From Bacillota bacterium (GTDB lineage Bacteria; Bacillota; Clostridia; Lachnospirales; Lachnospiraceae), in assembly GCA_023415655.1 (NCBI GenBank), contig JAEZKD010000207.1:1-64000 (forward strand): DNA of 64,000 bases, read 5' to 3'. The notes under the pieces are model-generated. The model was not told the DNA's origin, did not search any database, and saw only the letters and a program-made list of their open reading frames with translations. Positions 63,365-64,000 of this stretch are shown piece after piece. A program made the position numbers and the translations under genes. Position 1 is the first letter of the stretch; each line of letters opens with the position of its first letter.

Positions 63365-63415
63365 TTTTTTGCTAAGAAAGACAATTAAAAAAACACTTAA
63401 TTTTCCCTTAACCAC

Positions 63416-63444
63416 TTGATTTTTCTATGCTTAATCGGTATGAT
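63416..63444 (+). promoter_or_regulatory. Promoter upstream of the small acidic gene
   Basis: TTGATT (63416-63421), 17-bp spacer, TATGAT (63439-63444). The leader is about 90 nt. Confidence 0.65.
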
Positions 63445-63538
63445 AGTATCTAGAATGCAGAAATTGTACATAATTAAGAAGTGAATTTCTTTTTTATGAT
63501 TGTTTGGTTACAGATTGTTTGTAGAAAAGAGGTATCAT

Positions 63539-63679
63539 ATGATTAACTTTGACGAGGAATTAAAAAAGTTTCAGCCAAGTCTTGAAGTAGACCAGGCAGA
63601 GGAAGCAATCTTTAATAATGACTTAACTGATATTTCAGATGTGATTGAGTCTATTCTGAAAGAAAAGAAAGATAAATAA
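63539..63679 (+). CDS. Small acidic protein (46 residues), function unknown
   Basis: A short frame beginning MINFDEELKKF and ending KEKKDK, preceded by AGAGGTATC. It is acidic and amphipathic (AEEAIFNNDLTDISDVIESIL), with a pattern suiting a helix that docks on another protein. It starts shortly after a good promoter and ends 30 bp before the zinc-ribbon/TPR gene, so it probably leads that operon. Codon use and the ribosome site support it. No family is recognised. Confidence 0.65.
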   Translation: MINFDEELKKFQPSLEVDQAEEAIFNNDLTDISDVIESILKEKKDK

Positions 63680-63709
63680 ACCGATTTAAGGACCATGGGG
63701 GGAAAGAGG

Positions 63710-64000
63710 ATGAATTGTCCTAATTGTGGTAACATCATTGCAGATCGAAGAACTCGATGTGAGATGTGTGGAAAAGATTTAACAATATATAAGCGTACAA
63801 GCCGTCTTTCTAATTCATATTATAACCGTGGGTTGGAGAAAGCAAAAGTTAGAGACTTAACTGGTGCGGTCATGATGTTAAAGAAGAGTCTGGAGATGAA
63901 TAAGAGAAATACCAATGCAAGAAATCTATTAGGACTTGTGTTCTTTGAATTAGGAGAAACCGTTGCTGCATTGAGTGAGTGGGTTATTAGTAAACATTTT
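63710..64000 (+). CDS. Zinc-ribbon/TPR protein (C-terminus cut by window edge)
   Basis: The visible 97 residues begin with a zinc ribbon, CPNCG at 3-7 and CEMCG at 17-21, followed by TPR helices (YYNRGLEKAKVRDLTGAVMMLKKSLEMN, ARNLLGLVFFELGETVAALSEWVIS). GGAAAGAGG precedes the ATG at 63710. The frame is open to the window edge, so more TPR units probably follow. Zinc-ribbon/TPR proteins of this kind often act as cytosolic adaptors; the partner is not visible. Confidence 0.85.
   Translation, partial: MNCPNCGNIIADRRTRCEMCGKDLTIYKRTSRLSNSYYNRGLEKAKVRDLTGAVMMLKKSLEMNKRNTNARNLLGLVFFELGETVAALSEWVISKHF

Overview
The window is a chromosomal stretch of a low-GC, Gram-positive, spore-forming anaerobe, most likely a cellulolytic Lachnospiraceae member close to Lachnoclostridium (Clostridium) phytofermentans. 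The support is AT-rich sequence with strong AGGAGG-type ribosome binding sites and TTGACA/TATAAT promoters, a spore photoproduct lyase, a cytosolic GH94 cellobiose phosphorylase, a T-box leader, and several Clostridia/Lachnospiraceae-restricted families (DUF4364, DUF3793, DUF6145-like, DUF5716/DUF5717-like, DUF1540). The genus is an inference from gene content. No rRNA, tRNA, insertion sequence, prophage or CRISPR array was seen.

Layout. 1-3.9 kb, minus strand: a truncated anchored protein, a 230-bp imperfect palindrome, then malic enzyme - radical SAM - DUF4364 - HIT. 4-9.7 kb, plus strand: rho, rpmE, DUF1385, prmC, prfA, a translation/termination block in which PrmC modifies the RF1 made from the next gene. 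9.9-14.4 kb: Trk/Ktr-type K+ uptake pair, rRNA methyltransferase, and a Lys-rich coiled-coil membrane protein. 14.6-22.6 kb: pgi, DUF3793, ornithine carbamoyltransferase, a LiaF-like protein, coaX, dusB and asd. 22.8-27.6 kb, minus strand: two anchored extracytoplasmic proteins, an orphan PII protein, and a uracil-type permease behind a structured leader. 28-37.9 kb: cellobiose phosphorylase, class Ic aspartate aminotransferase (minus), a complete Dpp/Opp-type ABC importer with fused ATPases, and a convergent tRNA-editing protein. 38.2-44 kb: heterodimeric ABC exporter plus acetyltransferase, then infC-rpmI-rplT under an L20-type leader. 44.2-48 kb: second LiaF-like protein with a DUF4097-like partner, a MalY/PatB lyase and a lipoprotein. 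48.1-55.1 kb: a four-gene operon of unknown function. 55.1-64 kb: peroxiredoxin with an Asn/Met-rich tail, DUF1540, splB, an MBL-fold protein, a VOC protein, T-box-controlled valS, FapA-like DUF342, and the start of a zinc-ribbon/TPR gene set that runs off the edge.

The best candidate for an undescribed system is the 48.1-55.1 kb operon: a 1,186-residue scaffold with Ig-like and helical-repeat regions, a degenerate Hsp70/actin-fold protein, a TPR-like protein and a two-helix membrane coiled-coil protein, all driven from one strong promoter and ended by one terminator. A 46-residue acidic protein and a zinc-ribbon/TPR protein at the right edge may begin a second set of similar logic. Other points of interest are a disordered tandem-repeat insert in Rho, a clostridial-type photoproduct lyase that lacks the Bacillus hydrogen-donor cysteine, leader RNAs in front of rpmE, uraA, infC and valS, an ATT start codon in infC, and the large palindrome at the left edge.
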